From the NCBI GenBank assembly GCA_022648325.1, contig JALCMG010000001.1, positions 186,001 through 250,000 of the forward strand: a DNA stretch of 64,000 nt. Direction: 5' to 3'. Shown in pieces: positions 27,943 to 36,141 of this stretch. The stretch's first letter is position 1, and every line of letters begins with the position of its first letter. A program made the position numbers and the translations under genes. The notes under the pieces are model-generated. The model searched no databases. It saw nothing but the letters and a program-made list of their open reading frames with translations, and was not told the DNA's origin. Source of the DNA: Olsenella sp. (lineage in GTDB: Bacteria > Actinomycetota > Coriobacteriia > Coriobacteriales > Atopobiaceae).

Positions 27943-30054
27943 CTAGCGCTCGTTCGTCTCCCAGGTGACACCCGTGAGCTGCCAAGAGCTCCAGTCCTCC
28001 ACAGGGCCGATAACGCTGAACTGGTACATATGCGGAGTGTAGTTCCCGTCCCACGTCGGAGCGTCAAAGGCGCGCTCACGCTTGTCGTCAAAAGTAGCCG
28101 CAACGTTGTATGCGGGCGTCCCATACTTCGCCACCAAGGTCTGATTACCGTTGGATGCCTGGTCAATAACAGTCGCAAGCACGTCAGGAGCCCAGACCGG
28201 AGTCGTCTCGTCGATGGAAAGGCCTGTGTGCGCAGCGCCAGCAGGCTTCACGAACAGAATCGGAGATGCGGGCCGCTCAATCGGAGTATCCGACATAAAG
28301 TCAATCCGACCGTGGTCAGCAGTAATGATTACGGTCGTGTTGTCGTAAACGCCAAGCTCCTTGAGGTCATCGAGATAGGTCGAGACTATCTTGAAGGCAC
28401 CAAGTAGCTGCTGATCGTACGTGGTCTCGCCATCCACTCGCTCTCCCTCTGCGTCCATCGTGTATGGGAAGTGCGCACCCAGCAGGTGGATGAACCGGAA
28501 CGAGCCAGTCTCTCCGTCATCGTTGACAGACAGCCCTCGCGCCTTCAGCTGCGAGTAGAACGAAGGGTCATCAAAGTTGTAGGGGATGTCACCAAGGTCC
28601 TCCTGCTGTTCCTTGGGGGTGGACATTCTCTGATTAAGCTCGTCGGTGTAGTACCAGAGGAAGGGCTTAATCATCCACGGAAGGTCACGGTAGAGGGCAG
28701 CCTTGTACATAATCCTTACCGTGCCCTTCTCATCGAGACCGCTCTCGCCACCATCATCAAGGGGGTGGACGTTCTTGGCAAGCCCGGCGAAGGCATTCGG
28801 GTCGCCATGGGTTGTCGAGCCTGAATCCGAATAGACCCCAATGTCATACCCCAAGTCGCTGAGGTCCTTGAGGTAGGTGCTCTTGCCAACAGAAGACTTC
28901 ACGTACTCTTGGAAGTCCTCGCCCTCCTGCGGGAGCTGACCGGTGAGAAGGTAAGAGCAGCCATACCTCGTAGGAGCAAGAGAACCCACAGAGTTCTGGT
29001 ACCAGGTGAACCCGTCGAGGGCATCGAACATCGAGGGATTGTCCGAGTACACCTCTTCCAGGTACTGTGTGTCGGTCATGTCAAGAACAATGACTACCAC
29101 GTTCTTCTTGTCGGAGACATCGAACATGCCCTGCTCTGTGTAAACGTTATCCTGGTCGTTGGGAACGGGGGCAGTAGCGGGGTTGAGCCAGATCGACGCA
29201 ATGGCAACCGCCTGAATGATGATGAGAACTCCCGCAAGCGAAGCGTTCGCAAGGCGTGAGACAGAGGGCTTCCGTACCGCCGCCACAATTGCAACGGCAA
29301 TCAAGGCGGCCCAAATCGCAGCGCTCACGACCATCGGCTGTTTGTAGAGGCTCCAATCAACGAGATCACCGTTGGTGATAGGAAGCGACCCATTAAGAAA
29401 CATCGCCTGCAGATACCCGCAAAGCGTCACCGCCGCAGCAAGCGAAAGAACGACATCAAAGGCGCGCCCGCGAAACACCGAGACGATAAGCGCCAAGACA
29501 ACAGCAACGAGAAGCCCCGCGCGGACGATGGCGGGCCACACAGAGTTAAGGCCATACGTCAGGTCTGCGGTATTCGCCGCCAGCAATTCAAACGGAGCAA
29601 CGACAAAATAGGTAATTGTCAGCGAGACAGAGACCACGAGGGCGAGAAGCAGCCGCTTTGGCCACTTGACGGCCTCCCTGGGGGCACACCTCCCCTCACC
29701 GCGCGCGCTGCCGCCCGCAGCGGCCAGCGCCTCGCGGGCGGCCGCGTCGGCCGCGGCCTTGCCGGAGGGGTCGATGCGGGAGACCGCGGGCTCCGCCACG
29801 CGGCCCGCCCCCTCGTCTATGTGCAGGAGCCTCATGAGCGCCCTGCGCGTGCGCCTGAACGCCACGCCCAGCACCGCCGAGAGCGCCACCGCCACGGCGG
29901 CCAGGGCCTGGATGGTGTAGGTCATGACAGAGGGGTCCACGTAGGCGAGGGCCGGGGTCGCTGGGACCAATACCCATACGGCCGTGAGCGCGACCGCATA
30001 GAGCCCGTCGTGCAGTGCGAGCGCTGGCACCAGCTTTCTGTTCGTGTTTCTCAA
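27943..30054 (-). CDS. LtaS/sulfatase-fold membrane enzyme, paralogue 2
   Basis: A 703-residue protein with the same plan as its neighbours: N-terminal membrane region with AYVDPSVMTYTIQAL, linker, further membrane segments, then the catalytic domain. Key blocks are VVVIVLDMTDT (metal Asp), APTRYGCSYLLTG (candidate nucleophile Thr), HLLGAHFPYTMD and VIITADHGRID. The catalytic domain is clearly more distant from paralogues 1 and 3 than those are from each other, which suggests a different acceptor. The start is again TTG (30054), with GGAG nine bases upstream. Spacing to paralogue 3 is 30 bp and to paralogue 1 about 100 bp, consistent with one transcript. Confidence 0.82.
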   Translation of the reverse strand: MRNTNRKLVPALALHDGLYAVALTAVWVLVPATPALAYVDPSVMTYTIQALAAVAVALSAVLGVAFRRTRRALMRLLHIDEGAGRVAEPAVSRIDPSGKAAADAAAREALAAAGGSARGEGRCAPREAVKWPKRLLLALVVSVSLTITYFVVAPFELLAANTADLTYGLNSVWPAIVRAGLLVAVVLALIVSVFRGRAFDVVLSLAAAVTLCGYLQAMFLNGSLPITNGDLVDWSLYKQPMVVSAAIWAALIAVAIVAAVRKPSVSRLANASLAGVLIIIQAVAIASIWLNPATAPVPNDQDNVYTEQGMFDVSDKKNVVVIVLDMTDTQYLEEVYSDNPSMFDALDGFTWYQNSVGSLAPTRYGCSYLLTGQLPQEGEDFQEYVKSSVGKSTYLKDLSDLGYDIGVYSDSGSTTHGDPNAFAGLAKNVHPLDDGGESGLDEKGTVRIMYKAALYRDLPWMIKPFLWYYTDELNQRMSTPKEQQEDLGDIPYNFDDPSFYSQLKARGLSVNDDGETGSFRFIHLLGAHFPYTMDAEGERVDGETTYDQQLLGAFKIVSTYLDDLKELGVYDNTTVIITADHGRIDFMSDTPIERPASPILFVKPAGAAHTGLSIDETTPVWAPDVLATVIDQASNGNQTLVAKYGTPAYNVAATFDDKRERAFDAPTWDGNYTPHMYQFSVIGPVEDWSSWQLTGVTWETNER
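29727..29961. repeat. Copy B of the 235-bp block shared by the LtaS-like genes
   Basis: Lies inside paralogue 2. Same length and position as copies A and C, with scattered substitutions (for example CTGCGCGTGCGCCTGAACG in place of TTGCGCGTGCGCCTGAAGG), so it is the most diverged copy. Flanking gene sequence is much less similar. Confidence 0.8.
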
Positions 30055-30084
30055 GGTCGAATCTCCTTCATATCCCTGCCGGCG

Positions 30085-32217
30085 TCAGTGCCAGATGCGA
30101 TCCGCATCCTCGTCGGTAATTGTCCAGTCGTTTCCATCAAGGCGCCAGTTCGCGAAGTCCTGGGAATCACCCGAGATCTCATACTCGCGCCAGCTGGTGT
30201 CCAGCTTGCCGTTGCTCGTCGTCATGAGGTAGTAGCGCAGGCGGTCTGCGGGATCATTGCGGTCCTCGATGGCCTGGTTGAACTCACCGTAGTGGTCAAG
30301 GACCTCCTGCGAGGCACCCATTCCCTTGAGCATCGTGGCCTGAAGGTCGTAGTGGCTCACGGGCTGCTGAGAAATCTGGCACGGCACCGAGTCCGCCTCG
30401 GCAGACTGCGCCGGTTTCACAAAGATAATGGGCGTCGAGACGCCGTCCAGAACGTCGGGCGTGAGGTACCACACACCGTGGTCGGCGGTGATGACCACGG
30501 TGGTACTGTCATAGAGGCCCAGCCGCTTGAGCTCGTCGAGGTAGGTGCGCACAATCTTGAATGCGCCAACCATCTGCGACTCCCAGTCGCTAGACTCTGC
30601 AACCTTGTTGCCATCGGCATCCATGGTGTATGGCCAATGCGTACCATCAAGGTGGATGAAGCGGAACGAGGCGTCCTCGTTATCGATGGAGAGACCGTTC
30701 TCCTTGAGCTTCGCAAAGTAAGCCGGGTCATCCATGGCATAAGGGGTGAGGTCCGGAGACGTCCCACTCGTGCTGCTTACCATCCCCTGGTTGATCTGGT
30801 CCGTATAGAACCAGAAGAATGGCTTGGCAATCCACGGCATGTCGCGATAAAACGCGCACTGGTACAGAATGCGGAGCGTACCCTGCCAATCAAGGGCGCT
30901 CTTCGCAACGTCCGAGGTGCTCTCGAAGTTCTCGGCGTGCTGCCCCAGGTATTCGCTCCAGCCATCTATCCAGTCCGCAGAGTCGGAGTAGATGTCCGTG
31001 GTGTAGCCCTGAGCTGCTACATCATCCAAGAAATGGCTGCCCGTGTACATCGAAGCGAGAAAGTCGGCCGCGTCCTCCCCTGCTTGTGGCCGCGCGCCCG
31101 TAAGCAGAGAGGGGATGCCATAGCGCGTCGGGATCATAGACCCCGTACTGTTCTGGTACCAGGTAAAGCCATCAAGTCCATCGAGCATGCCGGGGTTATC
31201 GGCATAGGCCTTCTTGGCATCGGCGGTATCGGTCATATCCAGAACAAAGCACACAACGTTCTTCTTGCCCGAAACGTCAAAAAGGCCCTTCTCGGTGATA
31301 GTAAAGGCCTCGGGCTCGGTGGATGCTTTGGAAACGATACCGACAACGCCAGCAACCTGCACGAGGATGAGTGCGGCACTAGTCACGGCGACAACAATCC
31401 TGCCAGTGCGAGGTCGCTTTGCGACCAGCGACACCAGAACGACGACAATGGCGGCCCACACGAGCAGGCTTACAGCCGTGACGCCACCGTATTGTGTCCA
31501 GTCGACCAGATTGCCATCCGCCACCGGAAGGCTCGAGTTCATGAACAAAACCTCGACGTACGCACCAACGCCAAGGGCAACCACAACCGCAATGATCACG
31601 TCGAACACGCGGCCGCGAAACGCCGTAAGCGCAAATCCGCTCACAAGGGCAGCGGCAAGCCCGGCGAGAACCACGAGCTGCCAAATCTGGCGCACGCCAA
31701 AGAGCAAGCTGCTAGAGCTGCCCGCCACAAGTTCAAGCGGAGCCACCACAAGAACCGTAAGGGCGAGAAACGCGCATGTGAGAAGCGAGGGCGCGAGCCG
31801 GCGCCCCCAGGGCAGGCCGGGAGACCGGCGCTCCCTGCCCCCGGCCGGGGCGCCGCCCGCAGCGGAGAGCGCCTCGCGGCAGGCGGCGTCGGCCGCGGGC
31901 TTCGAGGAGGGGTCGATGCGGGAGACTGCGGGCTCGACCGCGCGCCCGGCCCCCTCGTCTATGTGCAGGATCCTCATGAGGGCCTTGCGCGTGCGCCTGA
32001 AGGCCACGCCCAGCACCGCCGAGAGCGCCACCGCCACGGCGGCCAGCGCCTGGATCGTGTAGGTCATGACCGAGGGGTCCACGTACGCGAGGGCCGGGGT
32101 GGCCATCGCCGTGAGCAGGCAGGCACTTATCGCAGCGAGGCCAAGGACGTCCCACACAAGGACCAGTAGCCGCCCAGCAATGCGGTGCGCACCCGTTAGG
32201 GAGCGGCTACTCATCAT
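30085..32217 (-). CDS. LtaS/sulfatase-fold membrane enzyme, paralogue 3
   Basis: A 710-residue membrane protein of the same family. A hydrophobic start (LLVLVWDVLGLAAISACLL) precedes AYVDPSVMTYTIQAL. The catalytic blocks are NVVCFVLDMTDT, IPTRYGIPSLLTG, HLDGTHWPYTMD and VVITADHGVWY. Its catalytic domain resembles paralogue 1 most, including a similar Cys-containing C-terminal region (PCQISQQPVSHYDLQATML). Start at ATG 32217 or 32214: ATGATGAGTAG overlaps the stop of the preceding YidC-glycerophosphotransferase gene, so translation is coupled and the two proteins probably work together. A longer open frame upstream of 32217 lies inside that gene and is not used. Confidence 0.84.
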   Translation of the reverse strand: MMSSRSLTGAHRIAGRLLVLVWDVLGLAAISACLLTAMATPALAYVDPSVMTYTIQALAAVAVALSAVLGVAFRRTRKALMRILHIDEGAGRAVEPAVSRIDPSSKPAADAACREALSAAGGAPAGGRERRSPGLPWGRRLAPSLLTCAFLALTVLVVAPLELVAGSSSSLLFGVRQIWQLVVLAGLAAALVSGFALTAFRGRVFDVIIAVVVALGVGAYVEVLFMNSSLPVADGNLVDWTQYGGVTAVSLLVWAAIVVVLVSLVAKRPRTGRIVVAVTSAALILVQVAGVVGIVSKASTEPEAFTITEKGLFDVSGKKNVVCFVLDMTDTADAKKAYADNPGMLDGLDGFTWYQNSTGSMIPTRYGIPSLLTGARPQAGEDAADFLASMYTGSHFLDDVAAQGYTTDIYSDSADWIDGWSEYLGQHAENFESTSDVAKSALDWQGTLRILYQCAFYRDMPWIAKPFFWFYTDQINQGMVSSTSGTSPDLTPYAMDDPAYFAKLKENGLSIDNEDASFRFIHLDGTHWPYTMDADGNKVAESSDWESQMVGAFKIVRTYLDELKRLGLYDSTTVVITADHGVWYLTPDVLDGVSTPIIFVKPAQSAEADSVPCQISQQPVSHYDLQATMLKGMGASQEVLDHYGEFNQAIEDRNDPADRLRYYLMTTSNGKLDTSWREYEISGDSQDFANWRLDGNDWTITDEDADRIWH
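31869..32104. repeat. Copy C of the 235-bp block shared by the LtaS-like genes
   Basis: Lies inside paralogue 3. The last 150 bp (toward 32104) match copy A with one difference by eye. The remainder has roughly ten differences clustered around 31925-31950. Confidence 0.8.
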
Positions 32218-34153
32218 TGTCGCCCTGATTCCCCGTCCCAAACGCGCCAGCCGCGGTAATGTCTTTGCCCTCCTGCTTTGCGAGAATCTCGCCGAGGATG
32301 TACTTGCCGGCCGCCTCGCCGCCGTGGCCGAGGTTGTAGATGAAGCCGTCGCGAATCTGGCGGATCCTGTCGTTCCAGGCAGAGGAGTTCGTGACCATGT
32401 CGTCGATGACATCCTCTAGCTCCGAGAGGTCCTTGGGGTCGAGCGAGCGGCCAATCTGGTTACGCAGCGTGATGTCGGTGGGCGTAATGCCAACCTGCTC
32501 GTAGTCCGGGTTGATGACCTTCATGGGGGTGTCGATGAAGAGCGACGGCTTGAGCGTGGTGAACGAGAACTCCTCGGCGATTGTCGACCAGTCGGTAATC
32601 AGCACATCGGACTCGAGGATTGAGGAATGGCCGGAGAAATCACCCTCAAAGACCAGCTCGTCCTTGGGCACCTTGGCATAGCGCTCGACCAGTGCCTCCC
32701 AGCGCGGGCGGTAGCGCTTCACATACTCCGGGTGCGGGCGGACAATAACGCGATACCCGTAGCCGAGGAGCCTCCCCAGCATGTCGTCGATGCACACGTC
32801 CAGGATGTTGTCCTGGTTCCAGGAGGGGGCAATGAGAATGACGGGTTTCTCGTGCGCCACCTTTGGCATGGCCTCGTAATCGGCAATCTCGCGGTCGAGG
32901 AGGTCGTAGCCAATCTTGGGGAGCTTCTTTCTGAGCGTGTGGTAGACCTCCTCCATGCGACGAAGTTCGCGACGCTGGTGCGGCCCCACACACATGATGG
33001 TGTCGTAGTTGTCGTACTCCTGCTTGGTGCCCGTCATGTGCATCGAGGTCATGTGGTGGCACATGTAGATGTACTCGATGTCTTTGCGGATGTACGAGCG
33101 CTTGATGTAGTACACGTCAAGCGCGCCGAGCGAAGTCACCACAACGTCCGCGTCCATCTTCATCATCAGGGTGATGAGGCGCTTCTGGTCGAGGAAGTAC
33201 GGGATGAGGCGCGGCTCGCGCTTGGCGATGTCAAAGACCTGGTCGTTGGGATCGCTCGTGAGGTAGTGGATGCGCACGTCGGAGTTGTTGAGCAGCCACT
33301 CGATGGCACCCTGGAAGTACTTGTAGAAGCCCGAGCTCTCCGAGTAGAACACCAGGTGCTTGCCGTCCACCTTGAAGAAGCGCTTGTAGTCCGCCTTGGC
33401 GCGGCGGGCCAGCGGGTCTGGCTGGTACCACTTGCGGTCGCCCTTGGTGGCCTCCTCGATGGCGTTGAACTCGTCGCGCGCGGCGTTGAGGTCCTCGTAG
33501 TCGATGTAGCCGCGCGGCTTCATGATTACGTTGCACAGCGCCTGCACCGCAATTGAGAGCAGGTTGGAGCACACCCAGTAAAACGCCATGCCGCACACCA
33601 CGTAGAAGCCCAGGAAGAGCGAGAGCGCAATGGAGAGGCCGTTGGTCATGTTCTTCTCGGCACGGGACTGCTCGCGCTGGAGGGGGTTGATGTGGTTGGA
33701 CGCCCAGCCCATGATCACGGCCGAGAGGCCTGCGAGCAGCGGCATGATGAGCGACGCCCCGCCGTTCTCGATGGGTACGAGGCCGAGGAACTCGGTGCCA
33801 GGGGCTCCGGAATCCGTGATGGAGTGGATGACGTCAACCAGGCCAAAGAGGATGACCACCTGGATGGCCAGGGGAATAAGCGAGAGAAGCGCATGGTAGT
33901 GCTTCTCGTGGTAGAGCTCGTTCTGCTTCTCTTCGATGGTCTCCCTATCACCGTAGTAGCGGCACTTGATGCGGAACAGCTCGGGCATGAGCTGCACCAT
34001 CACGATGCTGTTCTTCTGGCACCACACCGAGAGGGGCATGAGAATCACCTTGGAGAACAGGGTGAAGAGAAAGATTGCCACCCACCAGCTGCCGGTGAGG
34101 TCGTAGGCCGGCTGCACAATGAGTGAGAAGAAATTCGCTAGCGCCTCAAACAT
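32207..34153 (-). CDS. YidC/Oxa1-type membrane domain fused to CDP-glycerol glycerophosphotransferase
   Basis: A 648-residue two-part protein. Residues 1 to about 225 look like a YidC/Oxa1 insertase: five hydrophobic segments, an early FTLFSKVILMPLSVWCQKNS and LLSLIPLAIQVVILFGLVD. Residues from about 270 look like a TagB/TagF glycerophosphotransferase: YIYMCHHMTSMHMTG, KPVILIAPSWNQDN, VIVRPHPEYVKRY and VLITDWSTIAEEFSF, near the order seen in teichoic acid polymerases. The usual TagF membrane attachment appears to be replaced by a polytopic domain. The 3' end overlaps paralogue 3. Start at 34153 follows GGGAG. It likely transfers glycerol phosphate from CDP-glycerol to an envelope acceptor; whether the YidC part still inserts proteins is unknown. 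Confidence 0.85.
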   Translation of the reverse strand: MFEALANFFSLIVQPAYDLTGSWWVAIFLFTLFSKVILMPLSVWCQKNSIVMVQLMPELFRIKCRYYGDRETIEEKQNELYHEKHYHALLSLIPLAIQVVILFGLVDVIHSITDSGAPGTEFLGLVPIENGGASLIMPLLAGLSAVIMGWASNHINPLQREQSRAEKNMTNGLSIALSLFLGFYVVCGMAFYWVCSNLLSIAVQALCNVIMKPRGYIDYEDLNAARDEFNAIEEATKGDRKWYQPDPLARRAKADYKRFFKVDGKHLVFYSESSGFYKYFQGAIEWLLNNSDVRIHYLTSDPNDQVFDIAKREPRLIPYFLDQKRLITLMMKMDADVVVTSLGALDVYYIKRSYIRKDIEYIYMCHHMTSMHMTGTKQEYDNYDTIMCVGPHQRRELRRMEEVYHTLRKKLPKIGYDLLDREIADYEAMPKVAHEKPVILIAPSWNQDNILDVCIDDMLGRLLGYGYRVIVRPHPEYVKRYRPRWEALVERYAKVPKDELVFEGDFSGHSSILESDVLITDWSTIAEEFSFTTLKPSLFIDTPMKVINPDYEQVGITPTDITLRNQIGRSLDPKDLSELEDVIDDMVTNSSAWNDRIRQIRDGFIYNLGHGGEAAGKYILGEILAKQEGKDITAAGAFGTGNQGDNDE

Positions 34154-34325
34154 TATCTGTTACTCCCAGAGTTTTTAAGCTGATATTGGGACCGTGCTAC
34201 CTTACCACGAGAGAACAGTTAGATTACCTTTTTTTAACGCACTCATGAACCTGCTATGCCACACGTCAGGACGCATGAGCTGCGTTATCCTCATGGCAAG
34301 TGGAGGTACTGCGAGAGGGGCAAAC

Positions 34326-35558
34326 ATGGTTTTAGGCAATACCGTGCTGGTGGGACAGTCCGGCGGACCCACAGCAGCGATTAACGCAAGCCTCGCGGGG
34401 GTCGTGGATGCCGCACGCGCCGCTGGCCTTCACGCCGTGGGCATGCGCTACGGAATCCAGGGGCTTCTCGACGGCCGTACCGTTGACCTGGACGAGCGGC
34501 TTGCCAGCCCCGCCCAGCTGGAGCTTCTCTCGCACACGCCCTCCAGCTACCTGGGGAGCTGTCGCTACAAGCTGCCGGACCCCTCCACGGACGAGACGCC
34601 CTACCGCACGCTCTTCAAGCGCTTCTCCGAGCTTGACGCCTGCGCGGTGCTCTACATTGGCGGCAACGACTCCATGGACACCATCGCCAAGCTCTCCCGC
34701 TACGGCAAGGCCACGGGCTCAAAGATCCGCTTTGTGGGCGTGCCCAAGACCATCGACAACGACCTCATCCTCACCGACCACACGCCTGGCTACGGCAGCG
34801 CGGCCAAGTTCATTGCTGCCACCGTGGACGAGCTGGCCTGTGACGCCGACGTCTACGACCTCAAGAGCGTCACCTTTGTCGAGATCATGGGCCGCGACGC
34901 CGGCTGGCTCGCGGCGTCTGCCGCGCTTGCCGGCGAGGCAGGCGGCCACGCGCCAGACCTGGTGCTTCTTCCCGAGGTGTCCCTTGACGAGCAGAACCTT
35001 CTCCAGAGGATCGCGGATCTTCTCGATAAGAAGAACACCGTGGTTGTAGCCGTAAGCGAGGGCGTGAGAACTGCCGACGGAACGCTCATCTGCGAGCGCG
35101 CGGACTCCACGGCACGCCTCGACGCCTTTGGGCATGCCGCGGCGCTTTCGGGAACGAGCCGCTATCTGGCAGACCTTGCCAAGCGCGAGCTTGGATGCAA
35201 GACGCGTGCAGTCGAGCTGTGCACCACGCAGCGCTGCGCAGCCCACCTCGCAAGCCAGACCGACCTCACCGAGGCGGCTGGCCTTGGCGCCCGCGGAGTG
35301 AACGCCGCGCTCGAGGGCGCCTCCGGAGTGATGAGTGTACTCGTACGCACGTCCAACACGCCTTACGAGGTTCGCTACGAGCTGGTCGACGTGAACCGTG
35401 TGGCAAACGCCGTGAAGGCCGTACCAGAAGAGATGATCAGCGAGGACGGTATGGGCGTGGCCGAGGCGTACCTGCGCTACGCCCGGCCGCTCATTGCCGG
35501 CGAGCCGTCGCTCTCGTTTGTGGGCGGCGTGCCGGCGCACGTGGCACCGCTGGCGTAA
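34326..35558 (+). CDS. 6-phosphofructokinase, pyrophosphate-dependent type by active-site residues
   Basis: Phosphorylates fructose 6-phosphate in glycolysis. The 410-residue protein has GQSGGPTAAINASL at the start, GGNDSMDTI at 112-120 and PKTIDNDL from 140. In PFKs the phosphoryl donor follows two positions: ATP enzymes have Gly in GGDGS and Gly in PGTIDND, while PPi enzymes have Asp and Lys. Here they are Asp115 and Lys141, so PPi is the predicted donor. Start at 34326 (MVLGNTVLVGQSGG) has GAGAGGGG upstream; a longer frame to 34194 lacks homology. It is divergent from the glycerophosphotransferase operon across 172 bp. Confidence 0.9.
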   Translation: MVLGNTVLVGQSGGPTAAINASLAGVVDAARAAGLHAVGMRYGIQGLLDGRTVDLDERLASPAQLELLSHTPSSYLGSCRYKLPDPSTDETPYRTLFKRFSELDACAVLYIGGNDSMDTIAKLSRYGKATGSKIRFVGVPKTIDNDLILTDHTPGYGSAAKFIAATVDELACDADVYDLKSVTFVEIMGRDAGWLAASAALAGEAGGHAPDLVLLPEVSLDEQNLLQRIADLLDKKNTVVVAVSEGVRTADGTLICERADSTARLDAFGHAAALSGTSRYLADLAKRELGCKTRAVELCTTQRCAAHLASQTDLTEAAGLGARGVNAALEGASGVMSVLVRTSNTPYEVRYELVDVNRVANAVKAVPEEMISEDGMGVAEAYLRYARPLIAGEPSLSFVGGVPAHVAPLA

Positions 35559-35720
35559 CCAACGCGGGTGGGACGTCCCCCTTCCCGACCCTTCCGTGGT
35601 GCTGTTGAGAAGAAACTGGACGGAATGCCCCACCTGCGGGCCAATTTTCGTCGAAATTGTTCTCAACAGCGCCGGGCGAGACGAGTCTCGCCGTCGGAGC
35701 TGACGGCCGGCCCTGCGGTC

Positions 35721-35865
35721 CGATACACATTCGCCGTACGAATGTGTATCGACCTGCGCGGGTCACAGATTCGGGTGCGAATGTGTATCGACCTGCGCGG
35801 GTCACAGATTCGGGTGCGAATGTGTATCGACCTGCGCGGGTCACAGATTCGGGTGCGAATGTGTG
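35721..35865. repeat. Perfect 39-bp tandem repeat array with leading palindrome
   Basis: Three identical 39-bp units start at 35740, 35779 and 35818 (GAATGTGTATCGACCTGCGC, then GGGTCACAGATTCGGGTGC), with a partial fourth. The array is preceded by the palindrome CGATACACATTCG / CGAATGTGTATCG at 35721-35751 with a 5-bp loop. There are no spacers, so it is not a CRISPR. The rest of 35559-36141 holds no supported gene. A diverged array lies at 5255-5346. Confidence 0.85.
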
Positions 35866-36141
35866 GTGGGGGAAGCTTCCAGAGGTATCTGCTGCAGGCG
35901 GGCGGGCGGCAGCAGACACCACCTAGGAGCAACATCGATACGCTGGACTTGTCGCTGCCTAATTGCCACGCTTGCCGAACAATTCGTTCATCCCACCGGC
36001 GAAGGGGGCACAATGGTGCAAAGTGCGGAAGTTGGGAACGTCCGCAATCGTGGGTGGAAGGGGCCGCTCACCTACGGAGGGGGTACACGGCAGCATACAG
36101 GCACCTTGTGGAAAGCGACCGTCTTGGGGGAGGTTTGTGCA

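Noticed and set aside
29821..32169. A 782-codon plus-strand frame across the LtaS-like genes
   Set aside because: It spans two genes and their spacer on the opposite strand and encodes no known motif; arises from codon bias.
35721..35865. CRISPR array
   Set aside because: The 39-bp units are directly adjacent with no unique spacers, and no cas gene is in the window.
35740..35865. A small repetitive protein (13-residue repeat) encoded by the 39-bp array
   Set aside because: 39 is a multiple of three, so frames stay open on both strands by arithmetic; no RBS and no support.
35863..36141. N-terminal extension of the PocR-LuxR protein
   Set aside because: The extension lacks PocR similarity and starts at the repeat array; a strong RBS precedes ATG 36142.
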